DNA of 32,018 nt from Candidatus Zhuqueibacterota bacterium (GTDB lineage: Bacteria; Zhuqueibacterota; Zhuqueibacteria; Thermofontimicrobiales; Thiofontviventaceae). This document shows, piece after piece, positions 1-8,924 of this stretch. Made by a program: the position numbers and the translations under genes. The stretch covers positions 1 to 32,018 of the forward strand of contig JAFGDW010000086.1 in the NCBI GenBank assembly GCA_016931935.1. Reading direction: 5' to 3'. Under the pieces are notes generated by a model that was not told where the DNA came from, did not search any database, and was given only the letters and a program-made list of their open reading frames with translations. Positions within the stretch are counted from its first letter, which is position 1. The number at the start of each line of letters is the position of its first letter.

Positions 1-14
1 AAATATGTTTTAAC

Positions 15-41
15 ATTTTCTGCCAAAAAATGTCAGAAAAT
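15..41. repeat. Small inverted repeat at window start
   Basis: Eight-base arms (ATTTTCTG and CAGAAAAT) flank an 11-base spacer. It may be the terminator hairpin of a gene left of the window, but no clear U tract follows. The rest of 1-210 is AT-rich and shows no supported gene. Confidence 0.3.
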
Positions 42-222
42 AATTTCTCAGTTACTAAAGTAATTACATTGTAGAATACGGTTATAACTTCAATGTTTCT
101 TGTTGTCGCATTTATCCTGTAATAATGGCGCATACTCGACTTTTTTATATGATACGCTCTGGTTGTATTATGCCGGATCGAAAGTTCGATAGAATCGTAA
201 CGCTTTAAATAAGGTAATGAAA

Positions 223-591
223 ATGAACTGTCCAAAATGTAGTTCCGAGATGATCAGTGTCAACTTTGATGGAATTGAAGTCGACCGTTGCACAAAATGT
301 CGAGGTATCTGGTTTGATATGTTGGAAGCAATTCGTCTCAAAGAGCGGGATGGCTCGGAAATTATTGATACTGGCGAACCACGGATCGGAGAACAATATA
401 ACAAAATTGATCATATCAACTGTCCTGTCTGTGATGAACCTTTACTGCGAATGGTCGATGCTAAACACCCACACATTTGGTACGAAGAATGCTCCTTATG
501 TCATGGTACTTTTTTTGATGCCGGAGAGTTTAAGGATTTTAAAGATCGTCAGTGGAGTGAATTCATAAAAGATTTAATGACAAAGAAATGA
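223..591 (+). CDS. Small zf-TFIIB double zinc-binding protein
   Basis: This 122-residue protein contains two copies of the short zf-TFIIB-type metal-binding unit. The first uses C3, C6, C23 and C26, and the second C67, C70, C90 and C93. Each ends in a typical C-x-x-C-(R/H)-G-x-(W/F)-F-D turn. Family members are small cytoplasmic proteins presumed to bind zinc; their function is unknown. An ATG exists at 217, but AAGG at 211-214 is only 2 bases from it and 8 bases from the ATG at 223, so the second start is preferred. It lies upstream of uvrA, separated by a hairpin terminator, so it is probably transcribed alone. The family call is firm and the biological role is not known. Confidence 0.8.
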   Translation: MNCPKCSSEMISVNFDGIEVDRCTKCRGIWFDMLEAIRLKERDGSEIIDTGEPRIGEQYNKIDHINCPVCDEPLLRMVDAKHPHIWYEECSLCHGTFFDAGEFKDFKDRQWSEFIKDLMTKK

Positions 592-684
592 AAACCATCG
601 AATAAGTGACAGAGCAAGTTCTTTTTTGCTACCTTCAGCTTTCACAATAAATAACGTACGTAATAATTCATTTCCAATTTTATC

Positions 685-712
685 AAGCAGACGTCCAACG
701 TCTGCTTTCTTA
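685..712 (+). terminator. Hairpin terminator after zf-TFIIB gene
   Basis: A perfect 10-bp stem (AAGCAGACGT / ACGTCTGCTT) closes a 3-base loop and is followed by a short T-rich run (TTCTT). It separates the zinc-protein gene from uvrA. Confidence 0.6.
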
Positions 713-730
713 CATACATAGCAGGTAAAT

Positions 731-3559
731 ATGGCTGAACGTGAAACATTAATTATAAAAGGTGCTCGCGAGCACAATTTAAAGAATATCGATCTGGAGC
801 TGCCTCGGAATAAAATGATCGTCATCACTGGGCTATCCGGGTCGGGGAAATCGTCGCTGGCGTTTGATACGATTTACGCAGAGGGGCAGCGGCGCTATGT
901 GGAATCGCTGTCTGCCTACGCACGGCAGTTTTTAGGATTGATGGAAAAGCCGGATTTGGATTACATTGAAGGCTTGTCCCCGGCGATTTCTATCGAACAG
1001 CGAACCACCAGCAAAAATCCGCGTTCGACAGTTGGAACTGTCACAGAAATTTATGATTATTTACGATTGCTGTTCGCACGCATCGGAATTCCGCACTGTT
1101 ACAATTGTGGTAAGCAAATTGAACGGCAAACAGTGCAACAAATAGTGGATAGCGTTCTACAATTGCCCGAGCGAACTAAAATTCAGGTGTTGTCGCCGTT
1201 AGTACGCGGCCGCAAGGGCGAATATCGCGAAATGTTCGAGGAGGCTCGCCGAGATGGCTTTGTGCGTGTCCGCGTTGATGGTGAAGTCCGTGAATTGGAT
1301 ACGGACATCAGTCTTGACAAGAATAAAAAACACAACATCGAAGTGATAGTCGACCGGCTGGTGATTGAGCCGAAAATTTCCAATCGCTTAACCGAATCGA
1401 TTGAGACTGCGTTGGGGCTTGCCAGTGGCTATGTGATTATTGATGTGGTTGATGGTGATGAAATGTTCTTCAGTGAACATTTTGCCTGCATCGATTGTGG
1501 CATTTCCTATGAAGAATTGGCGCCACGGATGTTCTCCTTCAACAGTCCGTATGGGGCGTGCCCCGATTGCAAGGGACTGGGCACGATGATGATTATTGAT
1601 CGTGATTTGGTGGTTCCCAATAAATCGCTTTCAATCAATCAGGGAGCGATTAAACCGTGGGGGGAGACACGGGAAGGTTGGTATTTCACGCAATTGTTAG
1701 CGGTGGCTGAAAAATATAAAATTGATTTGAACATTCCGTTCGAAAAAATTTCCCCGGAACAACAGGAAATAATTTTTTATGGTACGGGCGATGAAGAAGT
1801 CACCATGCAGTATGTAAATGAAAGTCGCAAAGCCCAGGCGGAATTCACGCGCCCGTTCGAAGGAGTAATCAACAATCTGAAACGCAGATACCACCAGACC
1901 AGCTCGTCGTACATCCGCACCTGGATTGAGCAATTTATGAATGAGATGAATTGCACTACCTGCAACGGCGCCCGGCTGCGCAAGGAAACGCTGGCAGTGA
2001 AAATTGGTGATAAAAATATCGATCAGGTAACACGGTTTTCGATTAAAGCGACTACTGATTTTTTTAACACTTTGAAACTGAACGACAAGGAGCGCTTGAT
2101 CGCTCATCAAATTCTCAAAGAAATTAACGAACGCTTACGCTTCCTTGTAGATGTGGGATTGGATTATCTCACACTCGATCGGGCAGCCGGTAGTTTGTCC
2201 GGTGGCGAGGCGCAGCGAATTCGCCTGGCAACACAAATCGGATCGCAACTGGTGGGCGTGATGTATATTCTTGATGAACCATCGATCGGATTGCACCAGC
2301 GCGATAATCAACGATTGATTGATACACTCATTACGCTACGAAATATTGGCAATACTGTGGTTGTGGTAGAACACGACAAAGATACTATTCTGGCAGCGGA
2401 TTATGTGGTGGACCTCGGTCCCGGAGCCGGAAAGCATGGTGGAGAAATTGTTGCCATGGGTACGCCTGACCAAATTAAAAGTGAGAAGAAATCAGTTACG
2501 GGCGATTACCTCGCTGGCCGCCGCGAAATTGAAATACCTAAAAAACGGCGCAACGGCAACGGAAACCGACTCACATTGTACGGCGCCACCGGTAATAATT
2601 TAAAGTCGGTGAATGTCACTATTCCCCTTGGTATTTTTACTTGTATCACGGGCGTCTCCGGTTCCGGTAAAAGTACGTTGATTAATGAAACGCTGTTTCC
2701 GATTTTGCAACGTCATTTTTACAGTGGGAAAAAATCGCCGTTGAAATATGAGAAGATCGATGGCCTTGAATTTCTCGATAAAGTCATTGATATCGATCAG
2801 TCACCGATTGGTCGTACGCCACGTTCGAATCCGGCAACCTATACCGGATTATTTACACCAATTCGTGATCTGTTCACACAACTTCCTGAAGCAAAAATCC
2901 GCGGCTACAAACCCGGACGATTCAGTTTTAATGTGAAAGGTGGGCGTTGTGAAGCATGTGAAGGCGATGGCATTATTAAAATTGAGATGCATTTCCTACC
3001 CGATGTATATGTGACCTGTGAAGTCTGCAAAGGCAAGCGCTACAATCGTGAAACACTGGAAATTAAATACCGCGGCAAATCCATTTCCGATGTGCTGGAT
3101 ATGACTGTGGAAGACGCGTTGGAGTTCTTCGCCAAAATTCCCAAAATCAAGTCAAAATTACAGACGTTGTACGACGTAGGTCTTGGCTATATTCACCTTG
3201 GGCAGCAGGCAACGACGCTTTCCGGCGGGGAAGCGCAACGTGTCAAATTGGCAACCGAGCTTTCGAAAATGAGCACTGGCCGTACCATGTATCTGCTCGA
3301 CGAACCAACCACCGGACTTCATTTTGAAGATATTAAAATGTTGCTGAAAGTATTAAGCCGCCTTGTGGACAAGGGAAATACCGTGGTTGTTATTGAACAC
3401 AATACCGATGTCATCAAGACAGCGGACTACATTATTGATCTGGGTCCCGAAGGTGGGGACGCGGGTGGTACAATTGTTGCGTATGGTACCCCGGAGCAGA
3501 TTGCGAATGACAGCGTGTCATACACCGGAAAATTTTTGAAACGAGAATTGATTGTTTGA
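731..3559 (+). CDS. uvrA: UvrA, excinuclease ABC subunit A
   Basis: UvrA is the damage-sensing ATPase of nucleotide excision repair. It dimerises, loads UvrB on lesions and is then released. The 942-residue length is normal for the family. The first Walker A (GLSGSGKS) is at residues 34-41 and the second (GVSGSGKS) near 640. ABC signatures [12 protein letters not shown] (about 489) and [12 protein letters not shown] (about 830) are present, each followed by a LDEP Walker B. Structural zinc modules are seen at C253-x2-C256 with a partner CPDC about 25 residues later, and at CEAC...CEVC near 740-767. All catalytic motifs are intact. AGGT just upstream of ATG 731 is a modest ribosome site. The next gene, htpG, is about 130 bp away, so a shared transcript is uncertain. 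Confidence 0.97.
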   Translation: MAERETLIIKGAREHNLKNIDLELPRNKMIVITGLSGSGKSSLAFDTIYAEGQRRYVESLSAYARQFLGLMEKPDLDYIEGLSPAISIEQRTTSKNPRSTVGTVTEIYDYLRLLFARIGIPHCYNCGKQIERQTVQQIVDSVLQLPERTKIQVLSPLVRGRKGEYREMFEEARRDGFVRVRVDGEVRELDTDISLDKNKKHNIEVIVDRLVIEPKISNRLTESIETALGLASGYVIIDVVDGDEMFFSEHFACIDCGISYEELAPRMFSFNSPYGACPDCKGLGTMMIIDRDLVVPNKSLSINQGAIKPWGETREGWYFTQLLAVAEKYKIDLNIPFEKISPEQQEIIFYGTGDEEVTMQYVNESRKAQAEFTRPFEGVINNLKRRYHQTSSSYIRTWIEQFMNEMNCTTCNGARLRKETLAVKIGDKNIDQVTRFSIKATTDFFNTLKLNDKERLIAHQILKEINERLRFLVDVGLDYLTLDRAAGSLSGGEAQRIRLATQIGSQLVGVMYILDEPSIGLHQRDNQRLIDTLITLRNIGNTVVVVEHDKDTILAADYVVDLGPGAGKHGGEIVAMGTPDQIKSEKKSVTGDYLAGRREIEIPKKRRNGNGNRLTLYGATGNNLKSVNVTIPLGIFTCITGVSGSGKSTLINETLFPILQRHFYSGKKSPLKYEKIDGLEFLDKVIDIDQSPIGRTPRSNPATYTGLFTPIRDLFTQLPEAKIRGYKPGRFSFNVKGGRCEACEGDGIIKIEMHFLPDVYVTCEVCKGKRYNRETLEIKYRGKSISDVLDMTVEDALEFFAKIPKIKSKLQTLYDVGLGYIHLGQQATTLSGGEAQRVKLATELSKMSTGRTMYLLDEPTTGLHFEDIKMLLKVLSRLVDKGNTVVVIEHNTDVIKTADYIIDLGPEGGDAGGTIVAYGTPEQIANDSVSYTGKFLKRELIV

Positions 3560-3593
3560 TGTAATTGAAGAAATTATTAATAGCAATGATGGA

Positions 3594-3626
3594 TTTTGAA
3601 TTATAAAAATTATTCACAATTCAAAA
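3594..3626. repeat. Inverted repeat between uvrA and htpG
   Basis: Nine-base arms TTTTGAATT and AATTCAAAA surround a 15-base AT-rich spacer. It could be a weak terminator for uvrA, but no proper U tract follows. Confidence 0.35.
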
Positions 3627-3692
3627 CTCAAAATTATTAAATATGCCTACAACTTATTGAAAATGTCGAAACACGCGATGAAAGGAGGATAT

Positions 3693-5597
3693 ATGGCCGA
3701 TCAAAAAGCATCATCGAAAAAGTACAAATTTAAAGCGGAAATCACACAACTTCTGGATATCCTGGTGCACTCACTTTACACTCATCGGGATATTTTTGTA
3801 CGAGAGCTGATTTCCAATGCCGCTGATGCGCTGGATAAGGTGCGGTTTGAAGAAGTGCGGGGAACCGAGATCGCCGATCCTGATTTGGACTATGAAATTA
3901 AAATCGAGCTGGATAAAGATAAAAAATTGTTCGTCATCACCGATACCGGCATCGGGATGACAAAAAATGATCTGATCAATAATATCGGCACCATCGCCCA
4001 TTCGGGAACCGCCGATTTTATTAAACAACTTGCCGCGGAATCAAAAGAATCAAATGCCGGCCCGAATTTAATCGGGAAGTTTGGTGTTGGATTCTATTCT
4101 GTATACATGGCCGGAACCGAAGTAGTTATCACGACCCGTTCATTCAAAAAGGACGAAAAGGCATACGAGTGGCGCAGCGATGGTACCGGCAGTTTCACGA
4201 TCACCGAACTGGACAATGCGCCGCGGGGAACACGTATTGAGGTTCACCTGCGTGAAGAGGCCCTTGAGTTTGCTGAAAAATATCGGATTGAAAGTGTCAT
4301 CAGGAAGTACTCCAATTTTGTATCGTTCCCAATTCGTATTAACGGCGAGCAAGTCAATACCATCTCAGCTATTTGGCGTGAGCCCAAATCGACGATTAAA
4401 GATGAACAATATAAAGAATTTTTTAAATTCCTGACCAACAATGAGGAAGAGCCGCTCACGCATTTGCATCTATCCGCCGATGTGCCGATTCAGTTCAACA
4501 GCTTGCTCTTCATCCCCAAAGTCAATTATGAAATCATGGGACTGGGCGAGCGTGAAATTGGGGTGAATTTATTCCTGCGCCGAATTATGGTACAGGACCA
4601 CTGCAAAGATATTCTGCCACAGTACCTGCGATTTGTACGCGGCGTGGTGGACTCAGACGATCTGCCAATCAATATCTCACGCGAGACATTGCAGGAAAAC
4701 ACCGATATCGTTCGCATTAAAAATGTGTTGGTGAAAAAGCTGCTATCCCATCTCGAAGAGCTGGCTCAAAAAGAACCGGAGACATACAAAACATTCTGGA
4801 ACGAATTCGGCCGGATATTTAAAGAAGGTTATTCTGATTATGCCAATGTGGAAAAATTCGCTGAATTGTTGCGTTTCAATTCGTCGCATCATGAAAATGC
4901 TGAAGGTTTGACTTCACTGGCTGAATATGCCGAACGCATGGTGGAAGGCCAGAAGGACATTTTCTATCTCTCCGGCAACAATCGTGATTCGGTTGCAAAA
5001 AGTCCACATTTGGAATTATTCAAAAAGAAGGGCATTGAAGTACTGTTTTTCACAGAACCATTGGATGAATTCGTGGTGACCGGTTTGCACAAATACAAGG
5101 ATTTTGAACTGAAGTCCGCTGATCAAACCGACCCGGCCAGTTTGAAGGACATCAAATCAACGACTGATGATGCCAAAAAAGATGAGAAAAAGGCGGATTC
5201 CAAAAAACTGGGTGATCTGTGTACCCGGATTAAAAACATTTTGGGCGAACGCGTAACAGAAGTCCGTGCATCGGAACGGCTGACTGACAGCCCGGCTGTG
5301 CTGGTTAATCCCGATGGCAGCATGTCGGCGCAAATGCAAAAAATTATGCAGACGATTAATAAAGATATGAAGGTGCCGGCTAAAATCATGGAGATTAATC
5401 CAACGCACCCGTTAATCGAAAACATGCTGAAAGTCTACCAAAAGGATGCCAAGGATGCTTACCTGACCCGTGCGACTGAAAATCTCTATTATAGCGTGAT
5501 GATACTGGATGGCTATATTTCCGATCCCCATAAAATGGTCGAGGAAATGCAGGAATTACTGGTCGAATCCAGCAATATGTACACAGAAAAGTTTTAA
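3693..5597 (+). CDS. htpG: HtpG, Hsp90-family chaperone
   Basis: HtpG is the bacterial Hsp90, an ATP-driven dimeric cytosolic chaperone. The 634-residue product carries the N-terminal GHKL ATPase motifs: SNAADALDK near residue 41, DTGIGM at 84-89, GTIAHSGT at about 99-106, and GKFGVGFYSVYM from about 128. Middle and C-terminal dimerisation domains complete the usual length. An in-frame ATG at 3657 would add 12 residues, but the strong AAAGGAGG at 3681-3688 sits 4 bases before ATG 3693, so the later start is chosen. No CIRCE-like heat-shock operator was seen upstream. A good intrinsic terminator follows at 5625, and the neighbours do not indicate a specific client. Confidence 0.97.
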   Translation: MADQKASSKKYKFKAEITQLLDILVHSLYTHRDIFVRELISNAADALDKVRFEEVRGTEIADPDLDYEIKIELDKDKKLFVITDTGIGMTKNDLINNIGTIAHSGTADFIKQLAAESKESNAGPNLIGKFGVGFYSVYMAGTEVVITTRSFKKDEKAYEWRSDGTGSFTITELDNAPRGTRIEVHLREEALEFAEKYRIESVIRKYSNFVSFPIRINGEQVNTISAIWREPKSTIKDEQYKEFFKFLTNNEEEPLTHLHLSADVPIQFNSLLFIPKVNYEIMGLGEREIGVNLFLRRIMVQDHCKDILPQYLRFVRGVVDSDDLPINISRETLQENTDIVRIKNVLVKKLLSHLEELAQKEPETYKTFWNEFGRIFKEGYSDYANVEKFAELLRFNSSHHENAEGLTSLAEYAERMVEGQKDIFYLSGNNRDSVAKSPHLELFKKKGIEVLFFTEPLDEFVVTGLHKYKDFELKSADQTDPASLKDIKSTTDDAKKDEKKADSKKLGDLCTRIKNILGERVTEVRASERLTDSPAVLVNPDGSMSAQMQKIMQTINKDMKVPAKIMEINPTHPLIENMLKVYQKDAKDAYLTRATENLYYSVMILDGYISDPHKMVEEMQELLVESSNMYTEKF

Positions 5598-5624
5598 CAA
5601 ATGAAATGGATTGGGAAATGTATG

Positions 5625-5660
5625 GAAGACTGTCATTGAATATGGCAGTCTTCTTTTTAT
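5625..5660 (+). terminator. Intrinsic terminator of htpG
   Basis: A 10-bp stem (GAAGACTGTC / GGCAGTCTTC, one G-T wobble) with a 9-base loop is followed immediately by TTTTTATT. This is a convincing Rho-independent terminator 27 bases after the htpG stop. Confidence 0.85.
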
Positions 5661-5698
5661 TCTATTTCAAATTTAATGCCGTCAGGTCAAAGTAGTCC

Positions 5699-5800
5699 CG
5701 TCATTCTGAGTCAGTGTTTTTTGCTGATGAAGAATCTCATACCACATATCCTTTCGTGTTCAGAGATTCTTCACTCCTCGCCACTTCGTTCAGAATGACG
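5699..5800. repeat. Nested palindromic intergenic repeat
   Basis: The outer arms CGTCATTCTGA and TCAGAATGACG (11 of 11 complementary) enclose inner arms GAAGAATCTC and GAGATTCTTC (10 of 10). The 102-bp unit could fold into one long cruciform or RNA hairpin. No coding potential was found. It resembles dispersed palindromic repeats that recur in intergenic regions of many FCB-group genomes, though copy number cannot be judged here. Confidence 0.7.
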
Positions 5801-6004
5801 AATAATTCACTTAACTAAATGACATTGATTCCAAATCAATTTTTATACAATGGTTTTGAGTAAATCTCCAATGGCTGAAAAACATCGTAGAACGATCAAT
5901 ACAAGTTATTTATAAAAGTTCAGATGAATGTAATATAAATTTTTATATTTGTTTGTTGTAGAATGAAATTCAGGCTTTTATGTAAGAAATTTATCCATTT
6001 TTTG

Positions 6005-6131
6005 ATAGGATCACAGGATAATCAAGGATTAGACAGGATTATTTTCTATGATGTTAATTCTATCTTTATATGTTGAGCAATTCATATAAAAAATTGAATC
6101 ATGTCAATCGCAAAAATCATGTAATCCTGTT
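6005..6131. repeat. Degenerate ACAGGAT-type intergenic repeat
   Basis: The left part has AGGATCACAGGAT and TAGACAGGATTA. The right part has the complementary-type AATCATGTAATCCTGTTA. The arms are eroded, but they match the arms of the cleaner element at 31932-32012, so both appear to be copies of one repeat family. The rest of 5801-6232 is AT-rich with no supported gene. Confidence 0.5.
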
Positions 6132-6232
6132 AAAAAAAAGCATTAATTTGGTTCTCTGGTTTTATCCATTAGAATTTTAAGAATTACGTGATGTGAAGCT
6201 TCTACGAAGTGTAAAGAAAGGACGTGTTATTA

Positions 6233-6889
6233 ATGAAAGCTGTTTTGTTTGATTTTGATGGTGTGATTGCCAATACATTACAATATCATGTGGAAGGTTG
6301 GAATCGTGCATACCGGAAATTTGGATATGATGTTACGGTCAATGAAGAAGATATTTCCCGTCAGGAGGGCAAGGGTGCGGATCAGATTGTTGCCGGTATT
6401 GCAGCGATGTATGAACTGAAGTTGACTAAATCGCAATTGGAAGAAATAACAGCAGAGAAACGAAACGTTTATAAACAGATTACACACGCATCGGTTTACC
6501 CGGAAACACAAGCTTTTTTGAATGAATTGAAGCAACGGTCAGTGCGAATTGCTCTGGTGACCGGTTCGGTAATTCCATCTTTGTTGCAGGTGGTTGATCA
6601 GGAATTTCTTGATCAGTTTGAAGTGATTATAACCCAATATGATGTAGTAAATACTAAGCCAGATCCGGAACCATTCCTGAAGGCCGCAGAAAGATTAAAG
6701 CTACAGCCTGAACAGTGTGTTGTTATCGAAAATGCACCAATGGGTATCAAAGCGGCAAAAGCGGCCGGCATGTATTGTGTGGCATTACGCACCACAATTC
6801 ACGATGACACGTGGCTGATGGAGGCCGATTTAATTGTGGATCATGCCGATAAGATTGATCTTGATTTGTTGCTGACGATTGGTAACTGA
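6233..6889 (+). CDS. HAD-superfamily hydrolase, beta-phosphoglucomutase-like
   Basis: This is a 218-residue cytosolic HAD enzyme of the subclass that includes beta-phosphoglucomutase and sugar-phosphate phosphatases. Motif I is DFDGVIANT with nucleophile D7 and acid/base D9. An alpha-helical cap follows. Motif II threonine is T110 in LVTGS, motif III lysine is K142 in TKPDPEPF, and motif IV is IENAPMGIKAAKAAGM near 165-180. In motif IV the usual E-D pair is E166-N167, so one metal-coordinating acid is replaced by Asn. This leaves the choice between mutase and phosphatase open. A GTG at 6224 could extend it by three residues, but AAAGGA at 6217-6222 is spaced correctly for ATG 6233. It is monocistronic between repeat-rich spacers, so its substrate cannot be inferred. 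Confidence 0.88.
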   Translation: MKAVLFDFDGVIANTLQYHVEGWNRAYRKFGYDVTVNEEDISRQEGKGADQIVAGIAAMYELKLTKSQLEEITAEKRNVYKQITHASVYPETQAFLNELKQRSVRIALVTGSVIPSLLQVVDQEFLDQFEVIITQYDVVNTKPDPEPFLKAAERLKLQPEQCVVIENAPMGIKAAKAAGMYCVALRTTIHDDTWLMEADLIVDHADKIDLDLLLTIGN

Positions 6890-7039
6890 TAAGTTGATAT
6901 TTTTAAAATGTTATAAAGCAGATATATCACTTCCGCTTGATATGATTTTGCACTGAATTTATACGTTTTATATGAACATATTCAAAACACCTGTGCTTCA
7001 TCTCACACTATCACACTGAGGCTCCCAACCGTTTCAAAT

Positions 7040-7120
7040 ACCATGTAAACATGGTTTTGAGATTTTATCTTTCGTGACCGTTTCCTTCAAACGATAAAAA
7101 TTATAGATAATCTCAAAACC
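7040..7120. repeat. Compound palindrome upstream of pheS
   Basis: ACCATG-TAAA-CATGGT (7040-7055) abuts a larger inverted repeat with 12-base perfect arms, GGTTTTGAGATT (7053-7064) and AATCTCAAAACC (7109-7120). An inner hairpin CGTTT/AAACG lies between the arms. No gene is seen in the 6890-7394 spacer apart from this, the pheS promoter and a leader. Confidence 0.5.
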
Positions 7121-7217
7121 ACTCTCTGAACTGGATCTCAATCCGTTTCGTTAGTATTAAAGAACGTAGGAAAATCATGCAATCATTACACACGGGTAAA
7201 TAAAAATAAAAAGCCTC

Positions 7218-7246
7218 TTGACTTTTTCCCCTGAAATCAATATAAT
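7218..7246 (+). promoter_or_regulatory. Near-consensus promoter of pheST
   Basis: TTGACT (7218-7223) and TATAAT (7241-7246) are separated by 17 bases, an almost perfect sigma-70-type promoter. Transcription would begin near 7253, giving a leader of about 140 nt before pheS. The leader contains a small ACAAGA/TCTTGT hairpin (7299-7315) but no obvious T-box or Phe-rich leader peptide. Confidence 0.75.
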
Positions 7247-7394
7247 GTCTTTATTTTTAAAAATGTGTGATGTGAAGGTGAAACGAAGGAATAGTTCTAC
7301 AAGAAAATGTCTTGTGCTGTTTCAGTCTTCATATAGTTATCTGAATAGAAACCTACTAAAACGATTTATCGAATAGAAGTAATGGTGAAAGAAA

Positions 7395-8924
7395 ATGCAA
7401 ACGATACTGAACGAAACACAATGGAATGTTTACCAAACATTATTGAAAGCAACCGACTCGTTGTCCGCTCAGGAATTGGTTGAAAAAACTGGCATCGATC
7501 ACCCAATGATGGCAGCGACGTTGATGCAGGGCGAACAAGATGGATGGCTCACAATAAAAGAGATTCCACGTGAAGAACTAGTGCCATCGGAAGATGTTGC
7601 AGCGCTGATGGAACAAGGACTTCCTGAACGCCGTGTCCTGCCGCTTTTGGCCGAAAAGGGGAAAATTCCGATGCGTGATTTGGCCGATGTTGCTAAAGAG
7701 CTGGATATTCCCATACACGAAATTATCAAGTTCGGCGGGCCGCGCGGCTGGGTTGAAAAAGACAAAGGCGATCTTGCCATTACCGAAGCCGGTCGCGCAG
7801 CTATCGATACACCGGATGCAGATGAAAAAGCTCTGAAGTTCGCCGTCGAGAAAGGTTCTATCTATCTGGATGAATTAGCAAATCAGGGTATTGATGTTGA
7901 ACGGGTGAAGATGCTGTTGAACAATCGTAACGCTGTGGCGAAAATCAAGCCGCGTACATTGCGGCTCACGTTGATAACTGAAACCGGTCGAAAAGTGTTG
8001 TCTGGCGATGTTAAGGTTGTTAAAGAACGCAATGTACTGACATCGGATGACATTACCAGCGGTGAGTGGAAAAATATTCAATTACGGCAATATGACGTAA
8101 CTCTGGCCGCGGAGAAAACCGCACCGGCGAAGATTCATCCGATGCAGAAAATTATTCAGCTTACCCGCCGGGCATTTCTGGAAATGGGATTCAGCGAAAT
8201 TGTCGCGCCGCAGGTGGAGTCGGCGTTTTGGGATTTCGATGCATTGTTCCAGCCACAGGATCATCCGGCACGGGATATGCAGGATACATTCTATCTCACT
8301 CGTCCGAATGAAGCGAAATTGCCGGCCGACGATATAATCGAGCGTATCCGGCAAACCCACGAAAACGGTTGGACAACTGGGTCCACAGGTTGGGGATATA
8401 AATGGAACATTGAACGCGCCCGGCAAACTGTATTGCGTACACATACGACTGCCTCAAGTATTCGCGCCCTGGCACAGGATCCCAATCCGCCGCGCAAGGT
8501 GTTCTGCGTTGGGAAAGTCTTCCGCAACGAAGCCATCAGTTATAAGCATTTGCCGGAATTTTTCCAGGTAGATGGCATCATTATCGATGAGCATGCCAGC
8601 CTGGCTACGCTGTTAGGGACGCTAAAAGAATTTTATCGTAAAATGGGATTTTCGAAAGTGAAATTTAAGCCATCGTTCTTTCCCTATACCGAACCCAGTG
8701 CCGAAGTATTCGTGTACATGGAATCGAAACAGGCCTGGATCGAACTTGGCGGTTCCGGCGTGTTCCGTCCGGAGGTAACGCGGCCATTTGGCTGCAACGT
8801 GCCAGTGCTTGCCTGGGGACTCGGTCTTGACCGGTTGGCGATGATGCGTTATGGATTCAAAGATATTCGTGAATTGTATTGGAGTGATTTGGATCGAATC
8901 AAGGAGGTGCCGCTGTGCCAGTAG
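7395..8924 (+). CDS. pheS: PheRS alpha subunit, archaeal/eukaryotic type
   Basis: This is the catalytic alpha subunit of phenylalanyl-tRNA synthetase, a class II enzyme that charges tRNA-Phe as an alpha2-beta2 tetramer. At 509 residues it is far longer than the usual bacterial alpha (about 330-350). Residues 1-200 form winged-helix repeats typical of the archaeal/eukaryotic form. The catalytic domain contains HPMQKII, QDHPARDMQDTFYL, the THTTASSIRAL stretch, motif 2 with GKVFRNEAISYKHLPEF near 373-389, and motif 3 GLGLDRLAMM near 475. All are intact. The stop overlaps the start of pheT by 10 bases, implying translational coupling. Spirochaetes are known to carry this PheRS type, so horizontal acquisition or an old paralogous form is plausible. 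The ribosome site before ATG 7395 is weak. Confidence 0.95.
   Translation: MQTILNETQWNVYQTLLKATDSLSAQELVEKTGIDHPMMAATLMQGEQDGWLTIKEIPREELVPSEDVAALMEQGLPERRVLPLLAEKGKIPMRDLADVAKELDIPIHEIIKFGGPRGWVEKDKGDLAITEAGRAAIDTPDADEKALKFAVEKGSIYLDELANQGIDVERVKMLLNNRNAVAKIKPRTLRLTLITETGRKVLSGDVKVVKERNVLTSDDITSGEWKNIQLRQYDVTLAAEKTAPAKIHPMQKIIQLTRRAFLEMGFSEIVAPQVESAFWDFDALFQPQDHPARDMQDTFYLTRPNEAKLPADDIIERIRQTHENGWTTGSTGWGYKWNIERARQTVLRTHTTASSIRALAQDPNPPRKVFCVGKVFRNEAISYKHLPEFFQVDGIIIDEHASLATLLGTLKEFYRKMGFSKVKFKPSFFPYTEPSAEVFVYMESKQAWIELGGSGVFRPEVTRPFGCNVPVLAWGLGLDRLAMMRYGFKDIRELYWSDLDRIKEVPLCQ

Noticed and set aside
1697..2110. A 137-codon minus-strand frame inside uvrA.
   Set aside because: It lies fully within a conserved uvrA region and has no family features.
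3657..3692. Upstream start for htpG adding 12 residues.
   Set aside because: The strong AAAGGAGG ribosome site lies inside this extension, just before ATG 3693.
7263..7376. A 37-codon reading frame in the pheS leader, considered as a Phe attenuation leader peptide.
   Set aside because: It has no ribosome site, only two Phe codons and no terminator/antiterminator pair before pheS. Chance is the simpler explanation.
8082..8444. Minus-strand frame of 120 codons inside pheS.
   Set aside because: It is a shadow of conserved PheRS codons with no ribosome site or domain.
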